DNA of 64,000 nucleotides from a virus. Below, piece by piece: positions 49,158-59,800 of the stretch. How positions within the stretch are numbered: position 1 is the first letter of the stretch; each line of letters begins with the position of its first letter. Made by a program: the position numbers and the translations under genes. Location of the stretch: IMG/VR virus record IMGVR_UViG_3300044722_000002, positions 1-64,000 of that record; one strand, given 5' to 3'. The notes under the pieces are model-generated. The model saw only the letters and a program-made list of their open reading frames with translations, ran no database searches and was not told the DNA's origin.

Positions 49158-49640
49158 GGAACTCTCTTCGGAGCCCCACGGCACCAACCTCGCTTTACTC
49201 GGTGTATCGCTATTAGATTCGAGTGGACGCAGTTTACCCACCCTTGGGGAAGGTAAACCAAGTGTACGCCACTGAGTTCTCGCGTTACTTGTACCGAGTT
49301 CTCCAGACGGGTTACTCAGACAGACATCCTCTGCCAACGAGGAGCTGTTTACCATATCTGAGCTGGCCGCATCGGTAAGCGACTTGTTCTGAGTCTCCCG
49401 ATGTGATTAACGTGCTGTCTCTGGACGCAGGGCCAAAAGCAATTCCATGCGGCTGTCTCTCCGCGGGCTCCTACCTACAGGCTGGCTTGACGCAGCTTTA
49501 TCGGCAGGGGATTCATTTGGCTTCGTATTTCGGTGAGCGCCACCATGCACGGACGATCCTTTGTAAGTCAGTAAATATCGTCAGTTTTTGGGTGATTGAG
49601 AGGATTCAAGGAGAATCTTTGTTTCAACCATCCTGAACGT
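49158..49640 (+). other. Gene-poor region with a hairpin
   Basis: About 480 bases. A 77-codon GTG frame at 49403-49636 lacks a ribosome site and domain and is not called. GTTTACC (49232-49238)/GGTAAAC (49252-49258), with inner CCC/GGG pairs, makes one hairpin. I see no other feature. Confidence 0.35.
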
Positions 49641-49664
49641 GGATAGGATATCGCACGATTTGTA

Positions 49665-49775
49665 TTGAAAGCAAGAAGTATTTTTGCTAGACTGATCTTA
49701 ACGTGCTGCACTCAACTGTCCTGAACAACAGTTAACCTTCGCCCCGTGAGAGAAATCTTTCGGGGCGTTGGTGTT
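49665..49775 (+). ncRNA. Candidate small RNA 1 (promoter plus terminator)
   Basis: TTGAAA (49665-49670), 17-base spacer, TAGACT (49688-49693) predict a start near 49700. CGCCCCG (49740-49746)/CGGGGCG (49761-49767) is a stem followed by TTGGTGTTTTG. The transcript would be about 70-75 nt with no ORF. No family match. Confidence 0.45.
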
Positions 49776-49781
49776 TTGTGA

Positions 49782-49935
49782 TAGAATCCTTTCTGCGCAA
49801 TCAGCTGTTAGACAGAGACGCCGATCCATCTGACTGTTAACCGCTACTAATGTGAGCATGGCGAGATCGGGTTGCTGATGTCAGTCGCTTCACTTAAAAA
49901 GACGCTTTGATTTTCGGATCGAGGCGTCTTTGTGT
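49782..49935 (+). ncRNA. Candidate small RNA 2 (extended -10 plus terminator)
   Basis: TGaTAGAAT (49779-49787) is an extended -10. AAAGACGC (49898-49905)/GCGTCTTT (49924-49931) ends it, with a T tail. The transcript would be about 140 nt with no ORF. It might instead be part of the leader region upstream of the scaffold gene. Confidence 0.4.
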
Positions 49936-49955
49936 ATTCAACTAAAATAAATTGT

Positions 49956-49985
49956 TTGCAATTTAGTTATAAACGGTTGTACACT
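49956..49985 (+). promoter_or_regulatory. Leaderless promoter of the scaffold gene
   Basis: TTGCAA (49956-49961), 18-base spacer, TACACT (49980-49985), 8 bases to the ATG at 49994. An imperfect inverted repeat (AACTAAA...TTTAGTT) covers the -35 and may be an operator. Confidence 0.55.
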
Positions 49986-49993
49986 CCCGTTCG

Positions 49994-51484
49994 ATGTCTA
50001 CACCTGAAGGCGGACTACCTTCCGCCACCCCCGATGTATCTAGTCAATCCGTAGCAACTAGCGGTTCACAACCGGCAGACTCGTCACCTGCGCCGGCTAC
50101 GGCGGATTCTTCGTTGGCGGACGTACAACCGCAATCCGTTCAAGGAGAGCCTGATCCACTTGCAGGACTGCCTACTGAGGAAGAAATTCAGGAAGCAATC
50201 AAACAAGGGACACCCTTCGCAAAAGGGTTGGCTCAGATCAAGGGTGCTTACGACCCGCTCAAAACCCAATTCGACGAACTTTCCGGTAAGCACAAAATCT
50301 TCGAGAATGTAGCGGATCGCTTTCAGACTCCTGAAGAAGTGCAGGAAACCGTCGATTTTCGCGAACGGTTCTTAGGTTGGAAACGAGATGATTCAGGTCA
50401 ACTCGAACCCGCCACGGAACCCGCTGCCCAGTTTCTGGTTGAAAAGTATCCCGATCACGCTCGCTATCTCTGGGCTGACATGTCCGAGATGCAAGTACCG
50501 AATCCGAATACCGGACAACTCATGCCTTTGATGGACATTGCCTTAGAAGGCATTGCCGCCGATCCTACGGAGAGGCAGAAGGCGTTAAGGATTCTAGGGG
50601 GAGTTGAGCCGTCCCAAGTGGCCCCACAGTGGCAAGCTACCGCCGAAGAGTTGGAGTCTGTCAAACCAGAGCTTCAGGACATTTATAAGAAGCTTCCGTA
50701 TGAGGAACGCGAGGAACTCCGCGCTAATAGTCCTGAGTTTATCAATCGCCATCTGGAAAGAGAAAAATTCCAGCAGGAGTTGATTGCTCAGAACCAACAA
50801 GCTCAGGAGCGCGAGTCTCGACAACTTCAAGCCCGTGAACAGTATCAGCGGGAACAAGCAAAGCAGGCTGGCAATACGCGAGTCGAGCAGGGCTTTCGGC
50901 AGGTATTCACTGAGTTTAAACAATCTATTGTAGAACGAAGCAAGTTCGTTGCTCCACTTGATCCGCAATCTCAGGAAGCGCAGCAGATGCCTCCCGAACA
51001 AGTGCAGCAATTCAACCAACTAGCAGAGAGAGTCAACACCGGTATGGGTTCAATGATTGCTCTGGTTACGGCAGCAATGTCCGTTCCGGACACTCAATGG
51101 CTTGCACTGGACTTCTTTAAGGCAATCGGACTTCCTGAAAAAACAATTCAGGATTTTGACGGTGCCAGGAAGGAGTTTGCCAACAATTCTCGTGAATTTG
51201 GCGAGTTGGAATTTCTGAAACAACCCGGAGGACAACTTCAGTCCAACGCCACTCGTGCGAGTAAAAGCATGAAGGGTTATGGGAATCTGATCGCAGCTCC
51301 GTTGTTTGAGTTGGTTGGGAAATTATTCGAGATGAAAGCTTCAGGCTACAATTCAACCTTGAACGGCAGCCCTCAAGTCAGACCGTCGATAACTGGATCA
51401 GCTTTCGACCCGACCAGGGAAGCCAGCGGCCAGCCTCCTGCGTCCTTTAGGACAAAGCAGGAGATTGACGCCCTATACGGTTAG
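49994..51484 (+). CDS. Putative scaffold protein
   Basis: 496 residues, under its own near-leaderless promoter. Ser/Pro/Ala-rich disordered N-terminus (residues 1-55), a long acidic helical centre with coiled coil (EELRANSPEFINRHLEREKFQQEL), and a helical C-terminus. The major capsid gene follows after 14 bases. Scaffold by order and composition, long for the class. No protease domain seen. Confidence 0.7.
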   Translation: MSTPEGGLPSATPDVSSQSVATSGSQPADSSPAPATADSSLADVQPQSVQGEPDPLAGLPTEEEIQEAIKQGTPFAKGLAQIKGAYDPLKTQFDELSGKHKIFENVADRFQTPEEVQETVDFRERFLGWKRDDSGQLEPATEPAAQFLVEKYPDHARYLWADMSEMQVPNPNTGQLMPLMDIALEGIAADPTERQKALRILGGVEPSQVAPQWQATAEELESVKPELQDIYKKLPYEEREELRANSPEFINRHLEREKFQQELIAQNQQAQERESRQLQAREQYQREQAKQAGNTRVEQGFRQVFTEFKQSIVERSKFVAPLDPQSQEAQQMPPEQVQQFNQLAERVNTGMGSMIALVTAAMSVPDTQWLALDFFKAIGLPEKTIQDFDGARKEFANNSREFGELEFLKQPGGQLQSNATRASKSMKGYGNLIAAPLFELVGKLFEMKASGYNSTLNGSPQVRPSITGSAFDPTREASGQPPASFRTKQEIDALYG

Positions 51485-51498
51485 AGGAGCTAAAATCC

Positions 51499-52791
51499 AT
51501 GCCCGAAGTAACTAGTGTAACTAATCTACTCGATCTGTATCAACAGCAGATCGTGATGGCAAAAAATCAATATGTTGTTAGAGCCCCGCTTTGGCACGCT
51601 ATTGGCACGATGACTCGCGGTGAGGTTGTTTCACAGCGAGGCATCAGATACGCCTACGGTAAGAGCCAGCCCGGAGGCCACGGTAACCCTACCCTAAGCC
51701 AGCCGGACAACAATAGAGCAATCCCTGAGCAGACGGATTCGATGTGGGCGGTGCCCCAGTGGTACACCATTCCTATCGAGATTGACTATTCGCTGCTAAA
51801 CGATGCTGGTGGAGCGCGAGGCCCGAAGAAGGCCCAGGCGATGTTCAATATCGAGCGCATCATCAAAAACGTCACTGACGTTGCGGCACAACGACAGGAG
51901 TTCTACGCTTGCGGTAACGGATCAGGTGCGTTGGCTTACGCTTCTGCGTCCTTGACCGTAGCCGGTGCGGGTCAGACGCTAACTTGTGAAACCGCCGCCG
52001 CCGCCGCTCCCGGCCACACCAAGGGTGCCGTGCGGTTGAAACAGAATCAATACTACCAGTCATGGGACACCGCGACCGGGTTACCTGAAGGCACGATCCT
52101 TGTAACCTCCGCGAACAACAAGACTCAGGCAACCGTGACGCTGCTAAGCGGCGTGGTCACTTCGGGTAACCCAATTACCGATGTCGGTTCCTACAACGCC
52201 GTACCGATGGGAATTACGGGATTGATCGATGACACAAACCGTATCGTTCAAGGCCGTGATTCAGCAGTGGACACGATTATGAACGTTCCGACGATTGACT
52301 TGAACGGCAACAAGTTCACAATCAGCGATCGGGAGACGGTCAAGACCATGCTTGTCACACTTAATCTTGAGAAAGGCGCTCGCAGCGGGTTAACGAATAT
52401 CACGACCCCCGGCCTGATGTCCGACTTGAGAAAGCAGGGATTTGGTCAACGTCGCCTGACTGCCGATGACGCAGTGACGGACATTGCGGCGATATACAAG
52501 GATGTGGACGGAACTCGCATGATGGAGATTGCCAACTATGACGAAGATCGTTCGACGTTCTTCCAGGACAACCTCCAGAAATTCACCGAGTTTGAGTTTG
52601 ACGATATCAATCCTGACGGCCTTAGTTGGAGAAATCTCCCCGGCGTCAACGCCACAGGTTCACGCAATTTCTACCGCTTCTGGGGAACGAGCTGGACTTT
52701 TGGTATAGACGACTTTTTGACTTGTTCGACAATCAAACGCGCCAGCAGCACAGGAATTGTCCGACAGGTTGATACGGGTCTTGGGAATTAA
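51499..52791 (+). CDS. Major capsid protein
   Basis: 430 residues, AGAGGAG upstream. Starts with a helix (SVTNLLDLYQQQIVMAKNQYV), then beta sheet and a C-terminal region typical of HK97-fold capsids of podoviruses. No proteolysis or delta domain was recognised. Follows the scaffold. The last 130 bases are also covered by the antisense HNH gene. Confidence 0.8.
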   Translation: MPEVTSVTNLLDLYQQQIVMAKNQYVVRAPLWHAIGTMTRGEVVSQRGIRYAYGKSQPGGHGNPTLSQPDNNRAIPEQTDSMWAVPQWYTIPIEIDYSLLNDAGGARGPKKAQAMFNIERIIKNVTDVAAQRQEFYACGNGSGALAYASASLTVAGAGQTLTCETAAAAAPGHTKGAVRLKQNQYYQSWDTATGLPEGTILVTSANNKTQATVTLLSGVVTSGNPITDVGSYNAVPMGITGLIDDTNRIVQGRDSAVDTIMNVPTIDLNGNKFTISDRETVKTMLVTLNLEKGARSGLTNITTPGLMSDLRKQGFGQRRLTADDAVTDIAAIYKDVDGTRMMEIANYDEDRSTFFQDNLQKFTEFEFDDINPDGLSWRNLPGVNATGSRNFYRFWGTSWTFGIDDFLTCSTIKRASSTGIVRQVDTGLGN

Positions 52792-53520
52792 CTTTTTTGG
52801 CCTACCGCCTTTGCCTTTTCGGGAGGGCGGCAACTCAAACCCAAACGCTTGTTCGGGGGTCCAGTTTCGTTTCAGTCTATAACTGGCAGTTGCGGATAGG
52901 ACTCCCGATATTTCAGACCATTCGGACATACACTTTACTTGATCGCCGATAGTAATCAGGCGATTGGTTCGACGGTTTCGATTGTTGATCTTTGAAGATG
53001 ACCATTTGATATTCATCGGCCAACCGTTTTCAATGCATTCAGAGCATTCTCCGCATGAGTAATGACCGTCGTTCTCAATGCGGTCGGTCTGATCGGTTGG
53101 CAACGGATCGCCTAAGAGTCTGTAGTAGTTCTCGAACCTTGTCAGACCTTGACATGCTCGAATTCCACGTCCAACGTAATTGTGCTGGGTTTTGACGTTA
53201 GGATTACGGGCTCGCGTAAGCATCCCTACCCAGCGGCTATAGACAGGTGTTTGACGCATTCCGTGAGTTCTTTGAACGGCGCTACGGCAACCACAGGAAG
53301 TGGTTCGCTTCTGACCCAACTTGTTACGGTTAACGATTGACCAATTACCGCACGAGCAGCGACACAGCCAATATCCGGTACGTTCTTTGACGTGGTAGCC
53401 AACAAGGCCGAATACGGTTAAGTGATGGAACTTACGCCCTACAATGGTGATTCGGTGCGTGAAGCTGACAGGTGAACGCGGACGAAGTTTGGCGAGAATG
53501 CTATAGTTGAGAATCTGCAT
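52660..53520 (-). CDS. Free-standing HNH-type homing endonuclease
   Basis: 286 residues, with AAAGGAA before the ATG. CRCSCGNWSIVNRNKL and TTSCGCRSAVQRTHGMRQT are a zinc-ribbon N-terminus. YSRWVGMLTRARNPN, YVGRGIRACQGL and DRIENDGHYSCGECSECIENGWPMNIKWSSSKINNRNRR are the blocks of phage HNH endonucleases (DRI.NDGHY core). It is inserted antisense between the capsid and next head gene; the last 43 codons run opposite to the capsid gene. Expected to be mobile. Confidence 0.75.
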   Translation of the reverse strand: MQILNYSILAKLRPRSPVSFTHRITIVGRKFHHLTVFGLVGYHVKERTGYWLCRCSCGNWSIVNRNKLGQKRTTSCGCRSAVQRTHGMRQTPVYSRWVGMLTRARNPNVKTQHNYVGRGIRACQGLTRFENYYRLLGDPLPTDQTDRIENDGHYSCGECSECIENGWPMNIKWSSSKINNRNRRTNRLITIGDQVKCMSEWSEISGVLSATASYRLKRNWTPEQAFGFELPPSRKGKGGRPKKLIPKTRINLSDNSCAAGAFDCRTSQKVVYTKSPARSPEAVEIA

Positions 53521-53557
53521 CCAAAGATTTCCTTTAACACGGTGATTTGGGTGTAAC

Positions 53558-53585
53558 GTGGGAGACGGTTCATGCCGTCTCTCAC
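53558..53585. repeat. 11-base hairpin between HNH and head genes
   Basis: GTGGGAGACGG (53558-53568) pairs with CCGTCTCTCAC (53575-53585), one G-T pair, 6-base loop. It may terminate the HNH region, or mark the boundary of the inserted gene. No T tract. Confidence 0.5.
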
Positions 53586-53614
53586 ACCTAAGTATAACAC
53601 TTTCGGAGGTAGAA

Positions 53615-53863
53615 ATGGCAGATCACGCAATTACTTTAGCGACCGGACAGGTCGGTTCAAACCCCGACGATCAGGGGATGATTAACGAGGACGTGAAGGT
53701 GGTTGGCACGGGCGGAACGAGTGGAACCTACACGACAAAATACGTGAAACAACCGCAGAGAGTTCGGGGTCCATTCTCCTCGTCCATTAGTGGACAAGTA
53801 GTTACACTGACGAGTGCTGCCTTTACCGGCACTGAGTACGCGACTATTGTTGGTTACGCATGA
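53615..53863 (+). CDS. Small head protein
   Basis: 82 residues from the ATG at 53615 with GGAGG upstream; an in-frame start 57 bases earlier is rejected. Beta-rich, Gly/Thr/Val-rich (SISGQVVTLTSAAFTGTEYATIV). Resembles a capsid decoration or stabiliser by size and place. Overlaps the next start (ATGA). Confidence 0.6.
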   Translation: MADHAITLATGQVGSNPDDQGMINEDVKVVGTGGTSGTYTTKYVKQPQRVRGPFSSSISGQVVTLTSAAFTGTEYATIVGYA

Positions 53864-54627
53864 GTTTTTACGATGACGTTTATAATCAATCTGCGCAGTG
53901 GTATCCCCAAATGCCACCGCCTGAATCTTTCACGTCGAAAGACGCGACAAGGTTTCAGACGCTTATTGATAACGCGACCGGGACTCGGGATGGACGCCCG
54001 ATAAATAAACTCGCCTGGGCTCCCTACGAGTTTCGTTGGTACCCGCACCGGATGGAAGAATCTCCCAAGGGTTACACGCTTCCAATTTTCTACTACGGTA
54101 ACGATGGTGACGGGGGAAAGGTGGCAGCCCCGCGATGGGTTTTACTTGAAAGACTTGAACCGGAACAGTATGCGGGGACTTGGGAAGTTGGCCGTTACTC
54201 CGTTTACGACGGAACGGTCTGGGACTGGAAAGGTCCATGCCCCTCAGAGCGTTACGTTGAGCTGAGGGCTCACTGCTACCATAACGGAGAGTGCTGTCCC
54301 TGTCACGGTGCGGAGTGCCGGTGTATGGGAGCACTCGAACATTGTTGGGGTTACTACCTTGACCCAAACAGCAATTTGTTAGACTGGATAAAGCGTACCA
54401 TTAAGGCGGCAATGGGCGACCCTGAAGTTCGACCTGGTGACGACGTGCGATACCTCGACGCGCCACAAGGCCAGCGAGACGCCCTAACGCGATCACAAAC
54501 ACTCGCGGAAAAGCAAGAGGACGAAAGACGTAAAGCGGCAGAGGAAATTCGAGACCATCTTTTGCGAAGCCCTACAAGCGTAGGAGGCTTTACGAAAACG
54601 GAAAGTGGTCTATACCTGCTCAACTAA
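53860..54627 (+). CDS. Hypothetical head-module protein with Cys-rich loop
   Basis: 255 residues. A central AHCYHNGECCPCHGAECRC cluster suggests bound metal. Trp/Tyr-rich N-terminal half (YEFRWYPHRMEESPKGYTLPIF), helical C-terminus. Unknown function. Confidence 0.6.
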   Translation: MSFYDDVYNQSAQWYPQMPPPESFTSKDATRFQTLIDNATGTRDGRPINKLAWAPYEFRWYPHRMEESPKGYTLPIFYYGNDGDGGKVAAPRWVLLERLEPEQYAGTWEVGRYSVYDGTVWDWKGPCPSERYVELRAHCYHNGECCPCHGAECRCMGALEHCWGYYLDPNSNLLDWIKRTIKAAMGDPEVRPGDDVRYLDAPQGQRDALTRSQTLAEKQEDERRKAAEEIRDHLLRSPTSVGGFTKTESGLYLLN

Positions 54628-54646
54628 GAGCAACTGAAAGGATCGT

Positions 54647-55816
54647 ATGAGTCAAGTTTTGGAAGTGTCAGAGGGAATCCCTGTTGACGGCAGAGTGTTT
54701 GAGCCGCCGCAATCGAACATCGACAACGAAGCCCCGCTCTATCTGGCTTTTGTTGGAAGTTTGATTGATCCACAAACGGCCAAAGATCGTCCGTGGACGA
54801 AGGCGGGGGGCATCGAGGTGTCCAATCCCTGTCTGCGATTTGTGAAACATTTCCTTCGTAAGGGTCGAATCACTCCCTTGCTGAAAGATACGCATGATTT
54901 CATCCCTTACGACATTGCCAAAAAAATCGTGGATGGAGAGCCGACGCAGCATGGATATTTCCGACAGGCAATTCCTCCCGGTTACGTGTCGCCCAATCTT
55001 CCTCCGTCGAGAGGTGTAGGTTACGGTAAAGATCCGTCACCTGTTGGAACGTTAGTTGGCAAAATTGCGTATCCCGGCGATCAGGTCAATGGGATTCTTG
55101 TCGGCAGTGCAAATGTTTCAAGTGAAGGATACCGGCGGGGAATAGTCGAGATCGCGTCTCTAAAATCTCACCCGTACAAGCCTCGCCAAATGGGCGGAAT
55201 GTACGTTGATCCCGAAATCTGGCGGATACAACAAACGATCTTTCCTGACTACCCGTTTTTCTACGATAAGAACAGACAGCCGACGGTTCTAATTAGTGAA
55301 GTCGAGCGGGTTCTTGATGATGCCGCCGAACATTCCAGCCTTCGAGAAATTATTGACAGTTTCATGCTGTCGTTAACTGAATTTCGGGACTACGCGAGCA
55401 CGACCATTCAGAACTCTCACGCCAAGATGCGAGAGATTGGAGCAAAAACCGAAGGCTACATCCCTCGTTACACGGCAATGGATTTAGTGCTGCTTGATCA
55501 GCTTGGCCTGCAACGTCAGGATCGTGAAATCCGACAAGTTGTAGCGAGCGGTGGCGGAAATCAAAAACTAGAGAACATGTTTGAGCAATGGCTGGCAATC
55601 TCCCTTGAGGAAAAGCAAGCTAACCTCGAACGGCAAAAACGCGCCGGCGAGGTAGCTACGCCTTTAGTTGACGAAGATACTATGAAGGCGGAACCGGAGA
55701 TCGAGCCTGATCCGGTTGAACTACCGTCATACGATTGTGAGTGTGGAAAACCTTTCGACACCGCGCGCGCGATTCAGATGCATAAAACTCGCTGGTGCGA
55801 ACTAAGGGAGAAATAG
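54647..55816 (+). CDS. Hypothetical head-module protein with C-terminal zinc finger
   Basis: 389 residues, GAAAGGA upstream. Largely alpha/beta; the end carries YDCECGKPFDTARAIQMHKTRWC, a C2H2-like finger. It lies between the capsid and the connector genes. Unknown function. Confidence 0.6.
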   Translation: MSQVLEVSEGIPVDGRVFEPPQSNIDNEAPLYLAFVGSLIDPQTAKDRPWTKAGGIEVSNPCLRFVKHFLRKGRITPLLKDTHDFIPYDIAKKIVDGEPTQHGYFRQAIPPGYVSPNLPPSRGVGYGKDPSPVGTLVGKIAYPGDQVNGILVGSANVSSEGYRRGIVEIASLKSHPYKPRQMGGMYVDPEIWRIQQTIFPDYPFFYDKNRQPTVLISEVERVLDDAAEHSSLREIIDSFMLSLTEFRDYASTTIQNSHAKMREIGAKTEGYIPRYTAMDLVLLDQLGLQRQDREIRQVVASGGGNQKLENMFEQWLAISLEEKQANLERQKRAGEVATPLVDEDTMKAEPEIEPDPVELPSYDCECGKPFDTARAIQMHKTRWCELREK

Positions 55817-56572
55817 TTGCCGACTATAACTGAGCTTTGCGACAATGTTCTCCTAAGACTTGGGGACCCTAGGAGTAACCGACCCTCCTACGCGCAAGCT
55901 CTCAATACCGTCTGTACGAACGTTCGGACAATCAAACGTCACCAGCGAAACACTTCAAATCCGTGGAACTACAATGACACGATAGTTCAAGTCGCCCCGG
56001 GTGTTCCGTCGTATCAGATTACAGCAGCGGACTTCGGCACTCCTTTGGTAGTGCTTACCTGGGACCCGACTAACCCAGCGTGGATTGCCCGTCCTGTCCC
56101 GTTCTTCCAACCACAGAACATTGACACCTACGACTGGGGTTATCAACAGAATTCCGCTTTCGCGTTCACTCCTTATGATGGTTCGAACTGTACAGCCCAA
56201 CGATGTGCTTTCTATTGGCGAGACAATCAAGCCTACGTTGACTTTCTGCCTTTGCCGATGTCAGGTGCGTCATACAAAATACGTTACCTTCAATCAGCTA
56301 ATGGAGTGAACTCGGCCGCGTTAACATCCTCTCCGCTTACCAATGAGGATGCTGATCTGTGCGAAGTCCGATCTGCCTTAGGACTGCTGGCTTTAACTGA
56401 ATGGTCTGATTCGTCCGCTAAAGATGGACGTGATTACAACGCGGAACGTAGACGTGATCTATCCGCAACCCTGCAAGGTGAAGAAGCGGAACTACGTCGT
56501 CAATTCGAAGCAAGTCAACTGATCACAACCGGGCCAAGAGTCTATGAGCGATGGAACAACATCACGGGTTGA
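55817..56572 (+). CDS. Putative head-tail adaptor
   Basis: 251 residues from a TTG directly after the previous TAG. ITELCDNVLLRLGDPRSNRPSY and the PFFQPQNIDTYDWGY / YKIRYLQSANGV blocks are of the type seen in podovirus head-tail connector proteins. Placement before the terminase large subunit supports a neck role. Confidence 0.6.
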   Translation: MPTITELCDNVLLRLGDPRSNRPSYAQALNTVCTNVRTIKRHQRNTSNPWNYNDTIVQVAPGVPSYQITAADFGTPLVVLTWDPTNPAWIARPVPFFQPQNIDTYDWGYQQNSAFAFTPYDGSNCTAQRCAFYWRDNQAYVDFLPLPMSGASYKIRYLQSANGVNSAALTSSPLTNEDADLCEVRSALGLLALTEWSDSSAKDGRDYNAERRRDLSATLQGEEAELRRQFEASQLITTGPRVYERWNNITG

Positions 56573-56840
56573 CGATGTAACCGAGTTGTTGGCCAACGGC
56601 GCACGGTTACCCGAACATCCCGCTTCGACTAACTCGTTAAAAGTAGTCTCGTTTGGCACCGTAAGAGACGATGGTGACGGGACGATCCTTAAGGGTGGAT
56701 TACATGAGAATGAGGTTCGAATCTTGATGAGCGGGCATCCGGGAGCGTTGGGCCACCTTTACCGATTTGTGATTCGAAACCAGCGAATCTACCACACTCG
56801 TTCACTGGTTACGATTGACGTTCTCTGCGAAGATGCCTGA
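56544..56840 (+). CDS. Small hypothetical protein
   Basis: 98 residues, overlapping the previous gene by 29 bases and the terminase start by 8. Beta-rich (LKVVSFGTVRDDGDGTIL, GHLYRFVIRNQRIYH). Unknown function. Confidence 0.5.
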   Translation: MSDGTTSRVDDVTELLANGARLPEHPASTNSLKVVSFGTVRDDGDGTILKGGLHENEVRILMSGHPGALGHLYRFVIRNQRIYHTRSLVTIDVLCEDA

Positions 56841-59800
56841 ACCAACCCTAGAACATGTACTTGATCTTCTCGCCAGTTCGACGCCTGAGCAGGTTGACAA
56901 AACAATGTCATGGCTCAAGGCGAACATTCCTGATACCTATAAAAGACTCAGCGCCTACCTTAAACTAAACAAAGGTATTTTTATTGAGCGGCGCGGGCCG
57001 GAGCATTGGTTAAAGACTCTTGGTGCGCAGACGTTCACCCGTCCCTTTGCTCCAATTCAACGAAGATTTTGGGAGTGGAACTGGGGAGCGTTAAATAAAG
57101 TACGAAACGGAGTCCCGCTTGATCCGAAAGAGACGGTTGGGTTTCTACCGTGGCCCAGAGAAACAGGAAAGTCGAGCCACGTGGAGTGGGCGGCAATAGC
57201 CGAGGGAGCCATACTTAAAAGCGGCTATGTTATTTACCTCTCCGCAAAACTCTCACAAGCAATAGACCACGTGGTTGCGATTCGTGATCGCATCGAGTCG
57301 GAACACGTGGCTGAGACCTACCCGTGGCTGGGAAAACCAAAACTAGGAGCGCACGGAAATAAGTTCGGCTGGGGGCAGGAGTTTTTAATGACTTCGGGCG
57401 GCTGGTCTATTCGACCAGTCGGAGCGGATGTAGCGATGCGCGGCGGGAAGTCAATCAACCTTAGACCATCTATGGTGATTTGTCATGAACGCGGCACGCG
57501 AATGCTGCATGAGAGCCAGTGGATCAAAGTAGAAGATCACCCCACGGCCAAAGAGCACCGATCTGATGGCGTTGAGGTGCAACTGCACGGACTTCCATTC
57601 AGGGAAACGGTTTCGCTGGATCATCGGTATAAGGTTATTAGCAAGAGACGAACTACGGTTAACGGAGAGAAGAATGTTTATGTTTGGACTGCGCCAGCGT
57701 GGGTGAAAGGCAGTGATCTTTCCGAAGAGTGTTACGTCGGTCTGCCTATTGATTTCTCTGTGAAACCGCTCCAGCCTGTCTTAAAAGATTTTAGTCGGAA
57801 GAAAATTGTTGGACGTGATAAAAAGGGCCGAATCACTAAATATGAGAACGTGGGTTTGGAGCGTGTGGTTATTGAGGAGTTTTTTGATCCCGATTGGTGG
57901 TGGCTAATTGGATTGTGGTGGGGAGACGGACACTTAACAAAAACTCAGGTTGGGTGGACCATCGCCACTGCAGAGCCAGAGATATTTGCCCGCGTATCGT
58001 CCATTCTTCGTCGCTGGAATAAGCCCTATTCAGTCGTACCGAAGTCTGGATGCTCTCAAATTGTTATCGCGCATACAGCTATGAGCCGATGGCTGCGAAC
58101 GTGGAAGTTAAGCAAAAAGCAAGGACATAAAGCCCCTCCCGCATGGGTGGAAAAACTTAACAGCGTCTATCAAGAGCGATTGATTCAAGGCTACGTAGCA
58201 GCGGACGGTTTTATTGACATCGCGGGGAACGGGGTTCGTATCACAAGCGTGAGTTTAGAAGGTCTGCTTGCGTTACGACGAATCCTTTTGCGATTTGGTA
58301 TCTGTTCGTCTATCCGACGGGGTGTCGGGCCAGGGCAGATAGTTATCAAAGGAAGGACTTGCCAAACCCAACAAAAATATGACCTGAGATTTAGGGGTGG
58401 AGCAAGAAGTCTTGGATACCCGTTTGATGATCAAACTCGCTATGACTTTGTTCAGTATTTTATTGAGGACGGGTGGCTATGGTCGAAAATTAGATCGCTA
58501 GCCCCCGCGCTCGATAAAGTTTTCGTGCCGATAAAAACGGAAGATCATACATATGTAACGGCATTTGGTCAGTCGCACAATTGCGACGACTACGACGAGC
58601 TGGGCGACTCTCCGCACGTGGTTGAGCATAAGGAGCACATGCTAACGCGGGCCATCCTTCCGATGGGCAACGCTAACACCCGTGTGCTCGTTCCGCAGAA
58701 CCCAATTCATCCGAATTCAGTGGTTAACCGAATGCTGACGGGCGCATCTCTTGCTTTGGCTATCCGTACTATCTTTGGGGAGATTAACGAAGAGGGCTCA
58801 CTTAGCGCGAGACCAATCCAAGCCGTTAAGGGATTAGTGTACGAAGTTCGTCAGGCCGACGAAGGCCCGTACTCGGTCATCACGCAGGGCGAGTCTAACT
58901 GGCCCGGTATCACGGTTTCTGACTGGGAAGGCACAATGAACAGGGTAAGCCCGGACGCGTTTGCCGCTGAATACCAGCACGATATGACGGTAGTAAAAGA
59001 GGAAAGAGTACTACCTGAATACGATGATCGTGTTTTACGTTTACACGTAATTACCTGGAGTCAGTTTGAGGCGAAATATAAGATACGTCGAATTCCGAGA
59101 GACTGGCCCTGCGATGTTGGGCTGGACATTGGTTACACGGTGGCCCACAAGTCAGCATGGTCGTTCATTAGTAAAGTACCGCAAGCATATGAATTGTCGG
59201 GCTCAATCTTCCGCTACCGAGGCCGCACGTTCACCGGCATTGGCATAGACGAACAGGCGGTAATCATTCGCAGTGAACTTTGGCCGGAAGAAAAGATTGA
59301 GCGAGAGTACATGAGCCATGAAAAACTAGGCGAGCGAATGGTTCTGAATTCCAAGCATGACTGGCACTTTAATCCATTTCCTGATATTGGAAAATTTGCA
59401 GGGGTGGCCCAGTGGCGACACTTTTTAATGTCCGATCATTCTCAACCGCATCCGTTTCATCCTGACAGAAAAGGGATAGACGGACGTTGGGAGCTTGGTC
59501 GTCCGGCATGGTTTGACGTGGTCGATGATCGACAGTTTATCGCCCCAGTGGACGATGCGGGCATGAAAGGGCATCGCGACGGTGCTTATAACTGGCGTAA
59601 AGTGCCGGTTAAGTTAACGGATAAAGGATTAACTATTGAGCAGCCAGCTAAGAAGGATGACGATGAATGCTTTGTGGCTGGAACTCTGATTACGACCGCG
59701 AGAGGCGAAGTCCCGATTGAAGAAATAGGCCAAAAAGATGTAGTCCTGACACGACAGGGATGGTATAGTGTTCTCGCTTGTGGCAAGACTAAATCTGAGG

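Noticed and set aside
49403-49636. 77-codon GTG-start frame
   Set aside because: No ribosome site, no domain, and it ends just before a promoter; low coding character.
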